From Actinoplanes sp. TFC3 (GTDB lineage: Bacteria > Actinomycetota > Actinomycetes > Mycobacteriales > Micromonosporaceae): a stretch of 64,000 bases of DNA. This document shows positions 53,805 to 61,917 of the stretch, piece by piece (position 1 is the stretch's first letter; the number at the start of each line of letters is the position of its first letter). The notes below the pieces were generated by a model. The model was not told the origin of the DNA and did not search any database. It saw only the letters and a list, made by a program, of their open reading frames with translations. Position numbers and translations under genes: made by a program. The DNA is taken from NCBI RefSeq assembly GCF_001553785.1, contig NZ_LOJP01000001.1:5760909-5824908 (forward strand), in the 5' to 3' direction.

Positions 53805-54983
53805 TCATCGTGCCACCTCCGCGCGGGTGGTGGAGCCCCCTGCGTCCACCGCCGTCAGCTCACTTGCGGCCAGCTGGCCGCATGCACCGTCGATCTCGCG
53901 TCCCCGGGTGTCGCGGACCGTGGTGGCCACGCCGGCCTCGCGCAGCCGGCGGACGAACTCCCGCTCGACCGGCTTGGGGCTGGCGTCCCACTTGCTGCCC
54001 GGCGTCGGGTTGAGCGGGATCAAGTTCACATGCGCCAGCTTGCCGTGCAGCAGCCTGCCAAGCAGGTCGGCACGCCAAGGCTGATCGTTTACGTCCCTGA
54101 TCAGGGCGTATTCGATGGAGATCCGGCGGCCGGTCTGCGCCGCGTAGTCGAACGCGGCATCAAGCACCTCGGCCACCTTCCAGCGCTGGTTGACGGGCAC
54201 TAGCTCATCGCGCAGATCATCATCGGGGGCGTGCAGTGACAGCGCAAGAGTCACCGAGAGCTCTTCGGCGATCAACCGGCGCATAGCGGGCACGAGACCC
54301 ACGGTGGAGACGGTGATGTGGCGCTGGGACAGGCCCAGGCCCTCCGGAGCGGGCGCGGTGAGGCGCCGGACGGCCTGGATCACCCGGGGGTAGTTGGCCA
54401 GCGGCTCGCCCATGCCCATGAAGACCACGCGCGACAGCCGCGGCGGGGAGCCGGTGACCGCGCCGGAGGCCGCCACGCCCGCGAGGTAGACGACCTGGTC
54501 GACGATTTCGGCCACCGACAGGTTGCGGGTCAGCCCGGCCTGGCCAGTGGCGCAGAACGGGCAGGCCATGCCGCAGCCCGCCTGGCTGGAGACACACGCG
54601 GTGATGCGGTCGGGGTAACCCATGAGCACGCTCTCGACCATGGCGTTGTCGTGCAGCCGCCACAGGGTCTTGCGCGTCGCGCCGTCGTCGCAGGTCAGCT
54701 CGCGCTGCGCGGTGAGCAGCGTCGGGAACAGGTCACCGGCGAGCGTGGACCGGGCGGCGGCGGGCAGGTCCGTCATCGCCTCCGGGTCGCGCACGAGCCG
54801 GCCGAAGTAGTGGGTGGAGAGCTGCTTGGCCCGGAACGCGGGCAGACCGAGCTCGGTCACCGCAGCCTTGCGCGCCTCCAGGTCCAGGTCGGCCAGGTGG
54901 CGCGGGGGCATGGTGGGGCGGCGGCGCGTGGTGACCGCGTCGGGGGTGTCGGGGCTGGTCGGGATGACCGGAAGAATCGTCAT
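53805..54983 (-). CDS. rlmN: 23S rRNA (adenine-C2)-methyltransferase RlmN
   Basis: Radical-SAM enzyme methylating A2503 of 23S rRNA and A37 of some tRNAs. The [4Fe-4S] cysteines are C137, C141 and C144 (QAGCGMACPFCATG); VVFMGMGEPLANY is the SAM-binding segment; LSLHAPDDDLRDELVPVN and the C-terminal Cys (IDGACGQLA) used for the methyl transfer are also present. 392 aa, ATG 54983. Confidence 0.96.
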   Translation of the reverse strand: MTILPVIPTSPDTPDAVTTRRRPTMPPRHLADLDLEARKAAVTELGLPAFRAKQLSTHYFGRLVRDPEAMTDLPAAARSTLAGDLFPTLLTAQRELTCDDGATRKTLWRLHDNAMVESVLMGYPDRITACVSSQAGCGMACPFCATGQAGLTRNLSVAEIVDQVVYLAGVAASGAVTGSPPRLSRVVFMGMGEPLANYPRVIQAVRRLTAPAPEGLGLSQRHITVSTVGLVPAMRRLIAEELSVTLALSLHAPDDDLRDELVPVNQRWKVAEVLDAAFDYAAQTGRRISIEYALIRDVNDQPWRADLLGRLLHGKLAHVNLIPLNPTPGSKWDASPKPVEREFVRRLREAGVATTVRDTRGREIDGACGQLAASELTAVDAGGSTTRAEVAR

Positions 54984-55017
54984 GGCCCGTCAAGTCTCCC
55001 ACGTCGGGTACACATGC

Positions 55018-56130
55018 CTACCCCGGCGGCGCGATGATCGTGAGCAGCACGTAGGCCGCGGGGACGGCGAACAGGATCGAATCGAGCCGGTCCATCAGCC
55101 CGCCGTGCCCGGGCAGCAGGTTGCTCATGTCCTTGATCTTGATGTCGCGCTTGAGCATGGACTCGGCCAGGTCGCCGATGACTGCTGCGACGGAAATCAC
55201 CGCACCGAACAAGGCACCCCATTGGAACGGGACGCCGACCAGGTAGTGCAGCAGCAGGGAGCTGCCCGCGGACGCGGCGACGATCGAGCCACCGAAGCCC
55301 TCCCAGGACTTTTTCGGGCTGATCGCCGGGGCCATCGGGTGCTTGCCGAAGAACACCCCCGCCGCATAGCCACCGGTATCGGACAACACAATCGCGAGCA
55401 GGGTGCAGAGCACCCGCTCGGGGCCGTCCTCGGGCTGCACGAGCAGGATGCCAAAGCTGAGCAGGAACGGCACGTACACCGCGATGAGCGCGCTCACGCC
55501 CAGATCGTGGCGGATGCGGTCCTTGTGCTCGCTCTCACTGAAACGCCACACGAACGTGGCCAGCAGGGTGGCGACCAGGCCCAGTTGCAGCGCGTCCGGC
55601 CCCTCGAACCAGGCCAGCCCAACCATCAGCAGGCCGCCCGCGAGCAGCGGGATCAGCGGAGGCCGGGCTCCGGCCGACCGGAGCGCCCGGACCATTTCCC
55701 AGATGCCGACGCTGACGGCCAGCACGATCACACCGAGAAAGGCAGGCGTCCAGACGAACAGCGACACGAGTACGACCAGAACCAGGCCGGCGCCGACTCC
55801 GATAGCGGCCGGCAGGTTGCGCCCGGCTCGCCCCTTCGGCTTGGCAGGTTTGCCGTTGCGGCCGGCGCGGCGCTTACCCGGGCCCCGGCGCGCGGCCTCG
55901 GCAGCGGTCAATTCCCACTCCGCCTCCGACGTCGAGGTCGCAGCGGTGGGGGCGGCCCAGGCCGGTTCGTCGTCACGCTGCTGGTGCACGGCCGGCCACT
56001 CCGCGGGCGGGGTGACTGCCGGCCGCGCCGCGGGCGGGGTGACTCCGGCGTGAGGAGCGGCAGCGTCAGGGGTGCCTGACGCTGCGCCGCCGGTTGAGGG
56101 GTGCCCGCCGCCGGGCTCGAGGTACGACAT
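55018..56130 (-). CDS. cdsA: Phosphatidate cytidylyltransferase
   Basis: Makes CDP-diacylglycerol for phospholipid synthesis. 370 aa with about eight membrane segments and the CdsA signature SDTGGYAAGVFFGKHPMAPAISPKKSWEG, then GDLAESMLKRDIKIKDMSNLLPGHGGLMDRLDS. A Pro/Ala-rich cytosolic N-terminus of about 105 residues is usual in actinobacteria. ATG 56130 overlaps the frr stop by one base (TGATG). Confidence 0.95.
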   Translation of the reverse strand: MSYLEPGGGHPSTGGAASGTPDAAAPHAGVTPPAARPAVTPPAEWPAVHQQRDDEPAWAAPTAATSTSEAEWELTAAEAARRGPGKRRAGRNGKPAKPKGRAGRNLPAAIGVGAGLVLVVLVSLFVWTPAFLGVIVLAVSVGIWEMVRALRSAGARPPLIPLLAGGLLMVGLAWFEGPDALQLGLVATLLATFVWRFSESEHKDRIRHDLGVSALIAVYVPFLLSFGILLVQPEDGPERVLCTLLAIVLSDTGGYAAGVFFGKHPMAPAISPKKSWEGFGGSIVAASAGSSLLLHYLVGVPFQWGALFGAVISVAAVIGDLAESMLKRDIKIKDMSNLLPGHGGLMDRLDSILFAVPAAYVLLTIIAPPG

Positions 56131-56690
56131 CAGACCTCGAGCAGCTCGGCTTCCTTGTGCTTGACCAGCTCGTCCACCACGGCGACGTAGCGCTGAGTGG
56201 TGTCGTCCAGCTCCTTCTCGGCGCGCCGGCCCTCGTCCTCGCCGATCTCGCCGTCCTTGACCGCGCGGTCGATCTGCTCCTTGGCCTTGCGGCGCACGTT
56301 GCGGATCGCCACCCGGCCCTCCTCCGACTTGCTGCGCGCGATCTTGATCATGTCGCGGCGCCGTTCCTCGGTCATCTGCGGCAGGTGGATGCGCAGCTGG
56401 GTGCCCTCGTTGTTGGGGTTCACGCCGAGGTCGGAGTCGCGGATGGCGCGCTCGATCGGGCCGATCTGCGAGGCGTCGTAGGGCTTCACGATCACCATGC
56501 GCGGCTCGGGGACGCCGATCGAGGCCATCTGCGGCACCGGGGTGGGGGCGCCGTAGTAGTCAACGACGATCTTGGCGAACATCGCCGGGGTGGCGCGGCC
56601 CGTGCGGATCGCGGCGAACTCCTCCTTGGCGTGCTCGACCGCGCTTTCCATCTTCTCTTCGGCCTCGAAGAGGATTTCGTCGATCTCCAC
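56130..56690 (-). CDS. frr: Ribosome recycling factor
   Basis: 186 aa three-helix-bundle protein that splits post-termination ribosomes with EF-G. Conserved start (ILFEAEEKMESAVEHAKEEFAAIRTGRATPAMF) and RIHLPQMTEERRRDMIKIARSKSEEGRVAIRNVRRKA. It is between pyrH and cdsA, the common order. Confidence 0.96.
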   Translation of the reverse strand: MEIDEILFEAEEKMESAVEHAKEEFAAIRTGRATPAMFAKIVVDYYGAPTPVPQMASIGVPEPRMVIVKPYDASQIGPIERAIRDSDLGVNPNNEGTQLRIHLPQMTEERRRDMIKIARSKSEEGRVAIRNVRRKAKEQIDRAVKDGEIGEDEGRRAEKELDDTTQRYVAVVDELVKHKEAELLEV

Positions 56691-56729
56691 TTCGTCGCCT
56701 CCTTGCTTCTGTGTCTGGTGGAAAGGGGT

Positions 56730-57494
56730 TTACGCGGTGATCAAGGTGCCGATCTTCTCGCCGCTGACGGCTCGCACGATAGTGTCGTCGCCCTGGGCGC
56801 CGAAGACGAGCATGGGCAGGCCGTTCTCCTCGCAGAGGCTGAAAGCGGCCTGGTCGGCGACTCGCAGCCCGCGCTGGAGCACGCCGGCGAAGGTGATGTG
56901 TTCGATCTTGCGCGCCTCGGGGTCGGTGCGCGGGTCAGCGGTGTAGACGCCGTCGACGCCGTTCTTGCTCATCAGCACGAGGTCGGCGTGGATCTCCAGC
57001 GCCCGCTGCGCGGTGACGGTGTCGGTCGAGAAGTACGGCATGCCGGCGCCGGCGCCGAAGATGACGACGCGACCCTTCTCGAGGTGGCGGATCGCGCGCA
57101 GCGGGATGTACGGCTCGGCGACCTGGGCCATCGTGATCGCGGTCTGCACCCGCGTCTCGATGCCCTCCTTCTCGAGGAAGTCCTGCAGGGCCAGGCAGTT
57201 CATGACCGTGCCGAGCATGCCCATGTAGTCGGCGCGGTTGCGGTCCATGCCGCGCTTCTGCAGCTCGGCGCCGCGGAAGAAGTTGCCGCCACCGACGACC
57301 ACGGCCACTTGCACGCCCCGGCGGGTCACCGTGGCGATCTGCCGGGCGATGCCCTGCACGACGTCGGGGTCGACACCGACCGCACCGCCGCCGAACACCT
57401 CACCGGAGAGCTTGAGGACGACCCGTCGCGGCCGTTCGGGCCGCGGGGAGGGGACCTCGCCCACCACGGCAGTCTGCTCGGTCACCATCGTCAT
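56730..57494 (-). CDS. pyrH: Uridylate kinase (UMP kinase)
   Basis: Amino-acid-kinase fold enzyme making UDP from UMP. Motifs: VVLKLSGEVFGG, VVVGGGNFFRG, GMDRNRADYMGMLGTVMN, FGAGAGMPYFSTDTVTAQRA and SKNGVDGVYTADP. 254 aa; ATG 57494 or 57488. It is cut off from tsf upstream by a hairpin. Confidence 0.96.
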   Translation of the reverse strand: MTMVTEQTAVVGEVPSPRPERPRRVVLKLSGEVFGGGAVGVDPDVVQGIARQIATVTRRGVQVAVVVGGGNFFRGAELQKRGMDRNRADYMGMLGTVMNCLALQDFLEKEGIETRVQTAITMAQVAEPYIPLRAIRHLEKGRVVIFGAGAGMPYFSTDTVTAQRALEIHADLVLMSKNGVDGVYTADPRTDPEARKIEHITFAGVLQRGLRVADQAAFSLCEENGLPMLVFGAQGDDTIVRAVSGEKIGTLITA

Positions 57495-57538
57495 GCCGAC
57501 CCCGCCCTTCCTTCGCTAACACGAGACCTTATGTGACG

Positions 57539-57574
57539 GGGAGGCCGGGCGCTTGTCTCGCGTCCCGGCCTCCC
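57539..57574 (-). terminator. Hairpin between tsf and pyrH
   Basis: Perfect 11-bp stem (GGGAGGCCGGG / CCCGGCCTCCC) with a 14-nt loop, 19 nt past the tsf stop. No U tract. It probably terminates or attenuates rpsB-tsf transcription before pyrH. Confidence 0.7.
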
Positions 57575-57593
57575 GCAATGCGTAGCGGCTGGA

Positions 57594-58421
57594 TTACTCC
57601 TGGCCGACCTCGAAGCGGACGAACGCCGTGATCTCGAGACCGGAGTCGGCCGCAACCTGCTTGACCGTCTTCTTGTTGTCGGTGACCGACGGCTGCTCAA
57701 GCAGGACGAAGTCCTTGAAGAAGGAGTTCACCCGACCCTCGACGATCTTGGGCAGCGCCTGCTCGGGCTTGCCCTCCTCGCGAGCGGTCTGCTCGGCGAT
57801 GCTGCGCTCCTTCTCGACCGTCTCGGCCGGGACTTCCTCGCGGGTGAGGAACTTGGGGCGCATGGCCGCGATCTGCATGCCGACCGCGCGGGCGTCGTCG
57901 TCGCCGGCCTCGCCGGTCTTGCCGGTGTACTGCACCAGCACGCCCACCTGCGGCGGCAGGTCCTGGGCCTTGCGGTGCAGGTAGACCGCGACGTTGCCGT
58001 CAAGCTCGGCGAAGCGGTTGACCACGATCTTCTCGCCGATCTTGGCGGAGAAGTCCTGGATGACGTCGGCTACCGGCTTGCCGTCCAGCGACAGAGCGAG
58101 CAGCGCGGCGGCGTCGGCGGCCTTGTTCTGCACACCGAGCTCGACGAGCTGGGCGCCCAGCGCGACGAAGTCGGCGGTCTTGGCGACGAAGTCGGTCTCG
58201 CAGTTGAGCTCGAGCAGCGCGTTGCCGGAGTGGCTGACGATGCCGTTGGCGGCGGTGCGCCCGGCCCGCTTGCCGACGTCCTTGGCACCCTTGATGCGCA
58301 GGAACTCAACGGCCTTGTCGAAGTCACCGTCCGACTCGTCGAGCGCCTTCTTGCAGTCCATCATGCCGGCGCCGGTGAGGTCGCGGAGCTTCTTGACGTC
58401 CGCGGCGGTGTAGTTGGCCAT
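57594..58421 (-). CDS. tsf: Elongation factor Ts
   Basis: 275 aa nucleotide-exchange factor for EF-Tu. The N-terminal UBA-like part (YTAADVKKLRDLTGAGMMDCKKALDESDGDFDKAVEFLRIKGAKDVGKRAGRTAANG) and the core (LLELNCETDFVAKTADF; AMRPKFLTREEVPAETVEKE) are complete. Downstream of rpsB as in most bacteria. Confidence 0.97.
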   Translation of the reverse strand: MANYTAADVKKLRDLTGAGMMDCKKALDESDGDFDKAVEFLRIKGAKDVGKRAGRTAANGIVSHSGNALLELNCETDFVAKTADFVALGAQLVELGVQNKAADAAALLALSLDGKPVADVIQDFSAKIGEKIVVNRFAELDGNVAVYLHRKAQDLPPQVGVLVQYTGKTGEAGDDDARAVGMQIAAMRPKFLTREEVPAETVEKERSIAEQTAREEGKPEQALPKIVEGRVNSFFKDFVLLEQPSVTDNKKTVKQVAADSGLEITAFVRFEVGQE

Positions 58422-58441
58422 GACTCTCTCTGATCCTCTGA

Positions 58442-58471
58442 AGTCTCGCTGGCTTGAGTCTCGCTGGCTTG
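58442..58471. repeat. Perfect 15-bp tandem duplication upstream of tsf
   Basis: AGTCTCGCTGGCTTG occurs twice without a gap (58442-58456 and 58457-58471), 20-50 bp before the tsf start codon and between that start and the rpsB-tsf hairpin. It lengthens the tsf leader. Confidence 0.9.
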
Positions 58472-58474
58472 GTG

Positions 58475-58504
58475 CAAGCCGGCCACCTCGCGGCGGCCGG
58501 CTTG
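58475..58504 (-). terminator. Hairpin in the rpsB-tsf intergenic region
   Basis: CAAGCCGGCC / GGCCGGCTTG, a perfect 10-bp stem with a 10-nt loop, 11 nt after the rpsB stop. No U tract. It may lower tsf relative to rpsB expression or protect the rpsB 3' end. Confidence 0.6.
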
Positions 58505-58514
58505 TACGGAGGAT

Positions 58515-59474
58515 TTACTCCGCGGCGGTTGCCACCGGCTCGGCGGCGGGGGCAGCCGGCTCAGCCGGCTCGGCCGCGGGGGCAGCCGACTCGGCCGCGG
58601 GGGCAGCCGACTCGGCGGCGGGGGCAGCCGGCTCGGCGGCGGCGGGGGCGGCAGCAGCCGGCTCCACGTCCGCGGCCTTCTTCTCGGCACCCTCGTACAG
58701 GTCGCGCTCCCACTCGGGCAGCGGCTCACCGGCAGCGACGGTCGCCTCGGGCTTCGAGTCGGCGTCGGCGCCACGGCCCCGGCCGGAGCGGGCGATCAGA
58801 CCATCGGCGACGGCGGCGGCAACAACCCGGGTCAGCAGCTCGGCCGAGCGGATGGCGTCGTCGTTGCCCGGGATCGGGAAGTCGACCTCGTCGGGGTCGC
58901 AGTTGGTGTCGAGCACCGCGATGACCGGGATGCCCAGCTTGCGGGCCTCGTCGACGGCGATGTGCTCCTTCTTGGTGTCGACAACCCAGATCGCCGACGG
59001 CACCTTGGTCATGTCACGCAGACCACCGAGGGTCTTGGTGAGCTTCTCCTTCTCGCGCGAGAGCTGGAGGGTCTCCTTCTTGGTGTAACCGGTGGCGGTG
59101 CCACTCAGGTCACCCAGAGCCTCGAGCTCCTTCATGCGCTGGAGCCGCTTGTACACCGTCTGGAAGTTGGTGAGCATGCCACCCAGCCAGCGGTGGTTGA
59201 CGTAGGGCTGACCCACGCGGGTCGCCTGCTCGGCGATCGCTTCCTGAGCCTGCTTCTTGGTGCCGACGAAGAGGATGTGGCCACCCTCGGCGACGGTGTC
59301 GCGCACATACGCGTAGGCCTTCTCGATGTAGTCGAGGGTCTGGCGCAGGTCGATGATGTAGATACCGTTGCGCTCGGTGAAGATGAAGCGCTTCATCTTC
59401 GGGTTCCAGCGCCGGGTCTGGTGCCCGAAGTGGACACCGCTTTCCAGTAGCTGGCGCATGGTCACGACGGCCAT
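58515..59474 (-). CDS. rpsB: 30S ribosomal protein S2
   Basis: 319 aa. The core is typical (MRQLLESGVHFGHQTRRWNPKMKRFIFTERNGIYIIDLRQTL; WLGGMLTNFQTVYKR; PVIAVLDTNCDPDEVDFPIPGNDDAIRS). From about residue 255 there is an added Ala/Pro/Glu tail with repeats of AAPAAES and AAPAAEP, a known but variable actinobacterial extension. ATG 59474 has GGGAG about 10 nt upstream; the longer open frame before it is leader sequence. Confidence 0.97.
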   Translation of the reverse strand: MAVVTMRQLLESGVHFGHQTRRWNPKMKRFIFTERNGIYIIDLRQTLDYIEKAYAYVRDTVAEGGHILFVGTKKQAQEAIAEQATRVGQPYVNHRWLGGMLTNFQTVYKRLQRMKELEALGDLSGTATGYTKKETLQLSREKEKLTKTLGGLRDMTKVPSAIWVVDTKKEHIAVDEARKLGIPVIAVLDTNCDPDEVDFPIPGNDDAIRSAELLTRVVAAAVADGLIARSGRGRGADADSKPEATVAAGEPLPEWERDLYEGAEKKAADVEPAAAAPAAAEPAAPAAESAAPAAESAAPAAEPAEPAAPAAEPVATAAE

Positions 59475-59914
59475 GGTGAATTGCTCCCTGTTTCCCTGGT
59501 TGTCACGCTCACCGGCGGTGGGCGTCCTGGCGCCCGGTCGTCGGCCCAGGGTGGGCCCGGGAGAGCCGGGACCAGGGAGGGCCGTCGCTGCCGGCTGATC
59601 CGACACCGCTGGGGTATCGGGACACGGCACGTGCAGAGGGCGCGCGAGGTCGACCGCACGAGGCGGTCGCCGGGACCAAGCATACGCCGTAGGCGCCGGA
59701 GTCTGCTTCCGGGCAGGTGTGCCCCTGCTTACGCCCTCGAACGGGCCACCCGATCCGACATACCGGACACGCGGGCTCGTGTAGCACAAACGGTGGGAGC
59801 CATGCCGGTTATCCACATCTGCTCGCCTTGCGGGATGGCCCGGGTGACCGGGCCGGAGCGCTTTGTCCACAGGCTCGGTCGCGTCGAGGCAGAAAAATTG
59901 CCAAGGTCCCCGGC
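59475..59914. other. rpsB leader / yraN upstream region with two DnaA-box-like sites
   Basis: No gene is seen. On the minus strand this is the long leader and promoter region of rpsB; TATGCT about 210 nt before the ATG could be a -10. TTATCCACA (59809-59817) and TTGTCCACA (59863-59871), both matching the DnaA-box consensus and in the same orientation 54 bp apart, lie toward the yraN side. I see no clear S2-binding fold by eye. Confidence 0.5.
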
Positions 59915-60274
59915 ATGACGAACGAGACCAAGGCCGTGGGTGAATACGGCGAGCGCATCGCGGAACGACACCTGTGCGACGAGGGCCTGATCCTGCTGGA
60001 GCGCAACTGGCGCTGCGCCGACGGCGAGGTCGACCTGATCCTGCGAGACGGCGACGACCTTGTGTTCTGCGAGGTCAAGACCCGCCGCGGCACGATGTTC
60101 GGGCTTGCGGTGGAGGCGATAAACCCCGCGAAGATCCGCCGGCTGCGCCGGCTGGCGGCGATCTGGCTGTCCCAGAATTCCGTACGGCCCCGCGAGGTCC
60201 GCTTCGACGTGGTGTCGGTGCTCCCCCAGCCCAAGGGTCCGGCGCACATCGATCACCTGCGGGCGGCGTTCTGA
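59915..60274 (+). CDS. YraN (UPF0102) endonuclease-like protein
   Basis: 119 aa. The restriction-endonuclease-like core shows E38-x-D40 (DGEVDLILRDGDDLVFCEVKTR) and E53-x-K55, with GEYGERIAERHL at the start. Holliday-junction or related nuclease activity is assumed from the fold. ATG 59915 is chosen, with AAGG 9 nt upstream. It is first in the yraN - yifB - small ORF - dprA unit, a standard set. Confidence 0.9.
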   Translation: MTNETKAVGEYGERIAERHLCDEGLILLERNWRCADGEVDLILRDGDDLVFCEVKTRRGTMFGLAVEAINPAKIRRLRRLAAIWLSQNSVRPREVRFDVVSVLPQPKGPAHIDHLRAAF

Positions 60275-60275
60275 C

Positions 60276-61817
60276 ATGAGCTACGCCAGAGTGCTCTGCG
60301 TCGGGCTGGTCGGCGTACGCGGCCACGTCGTCGAGGTCGAAGCGGATCTGTCGATCGGACTGCCGGCCCTCGTGCTGACCGGGCTCCCCGACGCCGCCCT
60401 GCATGAGGCCCGGGATCGCGTACGGGCGGCCATCGTCAACTCCGGCGAGCGCTGGCCCAACCGTCGCATCACCGTCAACTTGCTGCCGGCCACGCTGCCC
60501 AAGCAAGGAAGTGCCTTCGACCTGGCGATCGCCGTTGCGCTGCTCGCCGGGGCGGGAGAGCTGCCCCTCGCCCCCATGGAAGGCGTCGCGGTCCTGGGCG
60601 AGTTGGGCCTCGACGGAACGGTACGACCGGTGCGCGGCGTCCTGCCGATGGTCGCAGCGGTCGCGGCGGCCGGGATCACCCGCGTTGTGGTGCCCCTCGG
60701 CAACGCCCGCGAGGCAACCCTGGTCCCCGGCCTGACCGTGCAGGCGGTCGACTCGCTGCGCCGGCTGATCGGCTACATCCGCGGCGAGTCGGAACTGCTC
60801 CCCCCGCCCCCGCCCGCAGCCGACCCGGTGCCCGACGGCGCCGACCTGGCCGACCTTGCCGGTCAGGAGATGGGCCGCTACGCCATCGAGGTAGCCGCGG
60901 CGGGCGGTCATCACATGTCCATGCTCGGGCCGCCCGGCGCCGGCAAGACCATGCTCGCCGAACGCCTCCCCTCGGTCCTGCCCCGGCTCGACGACACCTC
61001 CGCACTGGAAGTGACAGCCCTGCACTCCATAGCCGGGCTGCTCCCGCCGGACGGCCAACTGATCAGACGGCCCCCGTTCCAGGCCCCGCATCACAGCGCG
61101 AGCACCGCAGCGTTGATCGGTGGCGGCTCGGGCATCGCCCGCCCCGGCGCCATCTCGCTGGCACATCGCGGTGTGCTGCTGCTCGACGAGGCCCCCGAGT
61201 TCGCCAACGCAACCCTGCAAGCCCTCCGCCAGCCCTTGGAGAGCGGACGGGTGGTCCTGGCCCGGGCGCGTGGCAGCACCGAATATCCGGCGCGCGTGCA
61301 GATCGTCGTGGCCGCGAACCCGTGCCCCTGTGCGGCCTCGTCCGGCGACCAGTACTGCCAGTGCACCGCGCTCGCCCGCCGCCGCTACCTGAGCAAGCTC
61401 TCCGGGCCGCTGCTCGACCGGATCGACATCCAGATCAGGCTGCGTCCGGTTCGCGCCGCCCAGCTGATGACCTCGTCATCGGATCCCCCGGAGTCCTCGG
61501 CTCACGTAGCCGGGCGCGTGTCCGCCGCCCGGCAGGCAGCCGAGGCCAGGTGGGCGGCCTGGGGCTGGCGGATCAACGCCGACGTACCCGGCCCGCACCT
61601 GCGCCGGCCCCCGTTCCGGCTCTCCGCCCGGCAGACCGCAACCCTGCGGGCCAGCCTCGACCGCGGTTCGCTGTCTGCCCGCGGCTTCGACCGAATCCTC
61701 CGCTTGGCGTGGACAGTCGCCGACCTGAGCGGACACACCAGCCCCAGCGGCTCCGACGTGGACGAGGCCGCCCAACTCAGAATGGGAGACGCCCGTGACC
61801 GGCAAACCCGCCCTTGA
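60276..61817 (+). CDS. YifB/ComM-family Mg-chelatase-like AAA ATPase
   Basis: 513 aa. N-terminal ChlI-like domain (VEADLSIGLPALVLTGLPDAALHEARDRVRAAI), AAA core with Walker A GPPGAGKTM and Walker B GVLLLDEAPEF, then a C-terminal Mg_chelatase_C region (GRVSAARQAAEARW; LSARGFDRILRLAWTVADL). In Vibrio and Haemophilus ComM is a branch-migration helicase used in natural transformation. Position next to dprA supports a DNA-uptake or recombination role. ATG 60276 is 1 nt after the yraN stop. Confidence 0.92.
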   Translation: MSYARVLCVGLVGVRGHVVEVEADLSIGLPALVLTGLPDAALHEARDRVRAAIVNSGERWPNRRITVNLLPATLPKQGSAFDLAIAVALLAGAGELPLAPMEGVAVLGELGLDGTVRPVRGVLPMVAAVAAAGITRVVVPLGNAREATLVPGLTVQAVDSLRRLIGYIRGESELLPPPPPAADPVPDGADLADLAGQEMGRYAIEVAAAGGHHMSMLGPPGAGKTMLAERLPSVLPRLDDTSALEVTALHSIAGLLPPDGQLIRRPPFQAPHHSASTAALIGGGSGIARPGAISLAHRGVLLLDEAPEFANATLQALRQPLESGRVVLARARGSTEYPARVQIVVAANPCPCAASSGDQYCQCTALARRRYLSKLSGPLLDRIDIQIRLRPVRAAQLMTSSSDPPESSAHVAGRVSAARQAAEARWAAWGWRINADVPGPHLRRPPFRLSARQTATLRASLDRGSLSARGFDRILRLAWTVADLSGHTSPSGSDVDEAAQLRMGDARDRQTRP

Positions 61818-61917
61818 CCCGAAAGTGCTGCACAGCCTTCGCGCGCTCACTACTTCCCCGGCGCGTTCCGTCGGCATCCAAAGCGCACAACCCAAGATCA
61901 CCAAGCAGACCGCATGA
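61795..61917 (+). CDS. Small ORF bridging yifB and dprA, 40 aa
   Basis: GTG 61795 with GGGAG 6 nt upstream opens a 40-codon frame beginning MTGKPALDPKVLHSLRAL and ending TGA 61917. It overlaps the last 23 nt of yifB in another frame and overlaps the dprA ATG by 4 nt (ATGA). dprA has no good ribosome-binding site of its own, so this frame would carry ribosomes to it. Third-position GC is about 70%, lower than the neighbours, so it may serve as a coupling element more than as a protein. No homolog recognised. Confidence 0.5.
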   Translation: MTGKPALDPKVLHSLRALTTSPARSVGIQSAQPKITKQTA

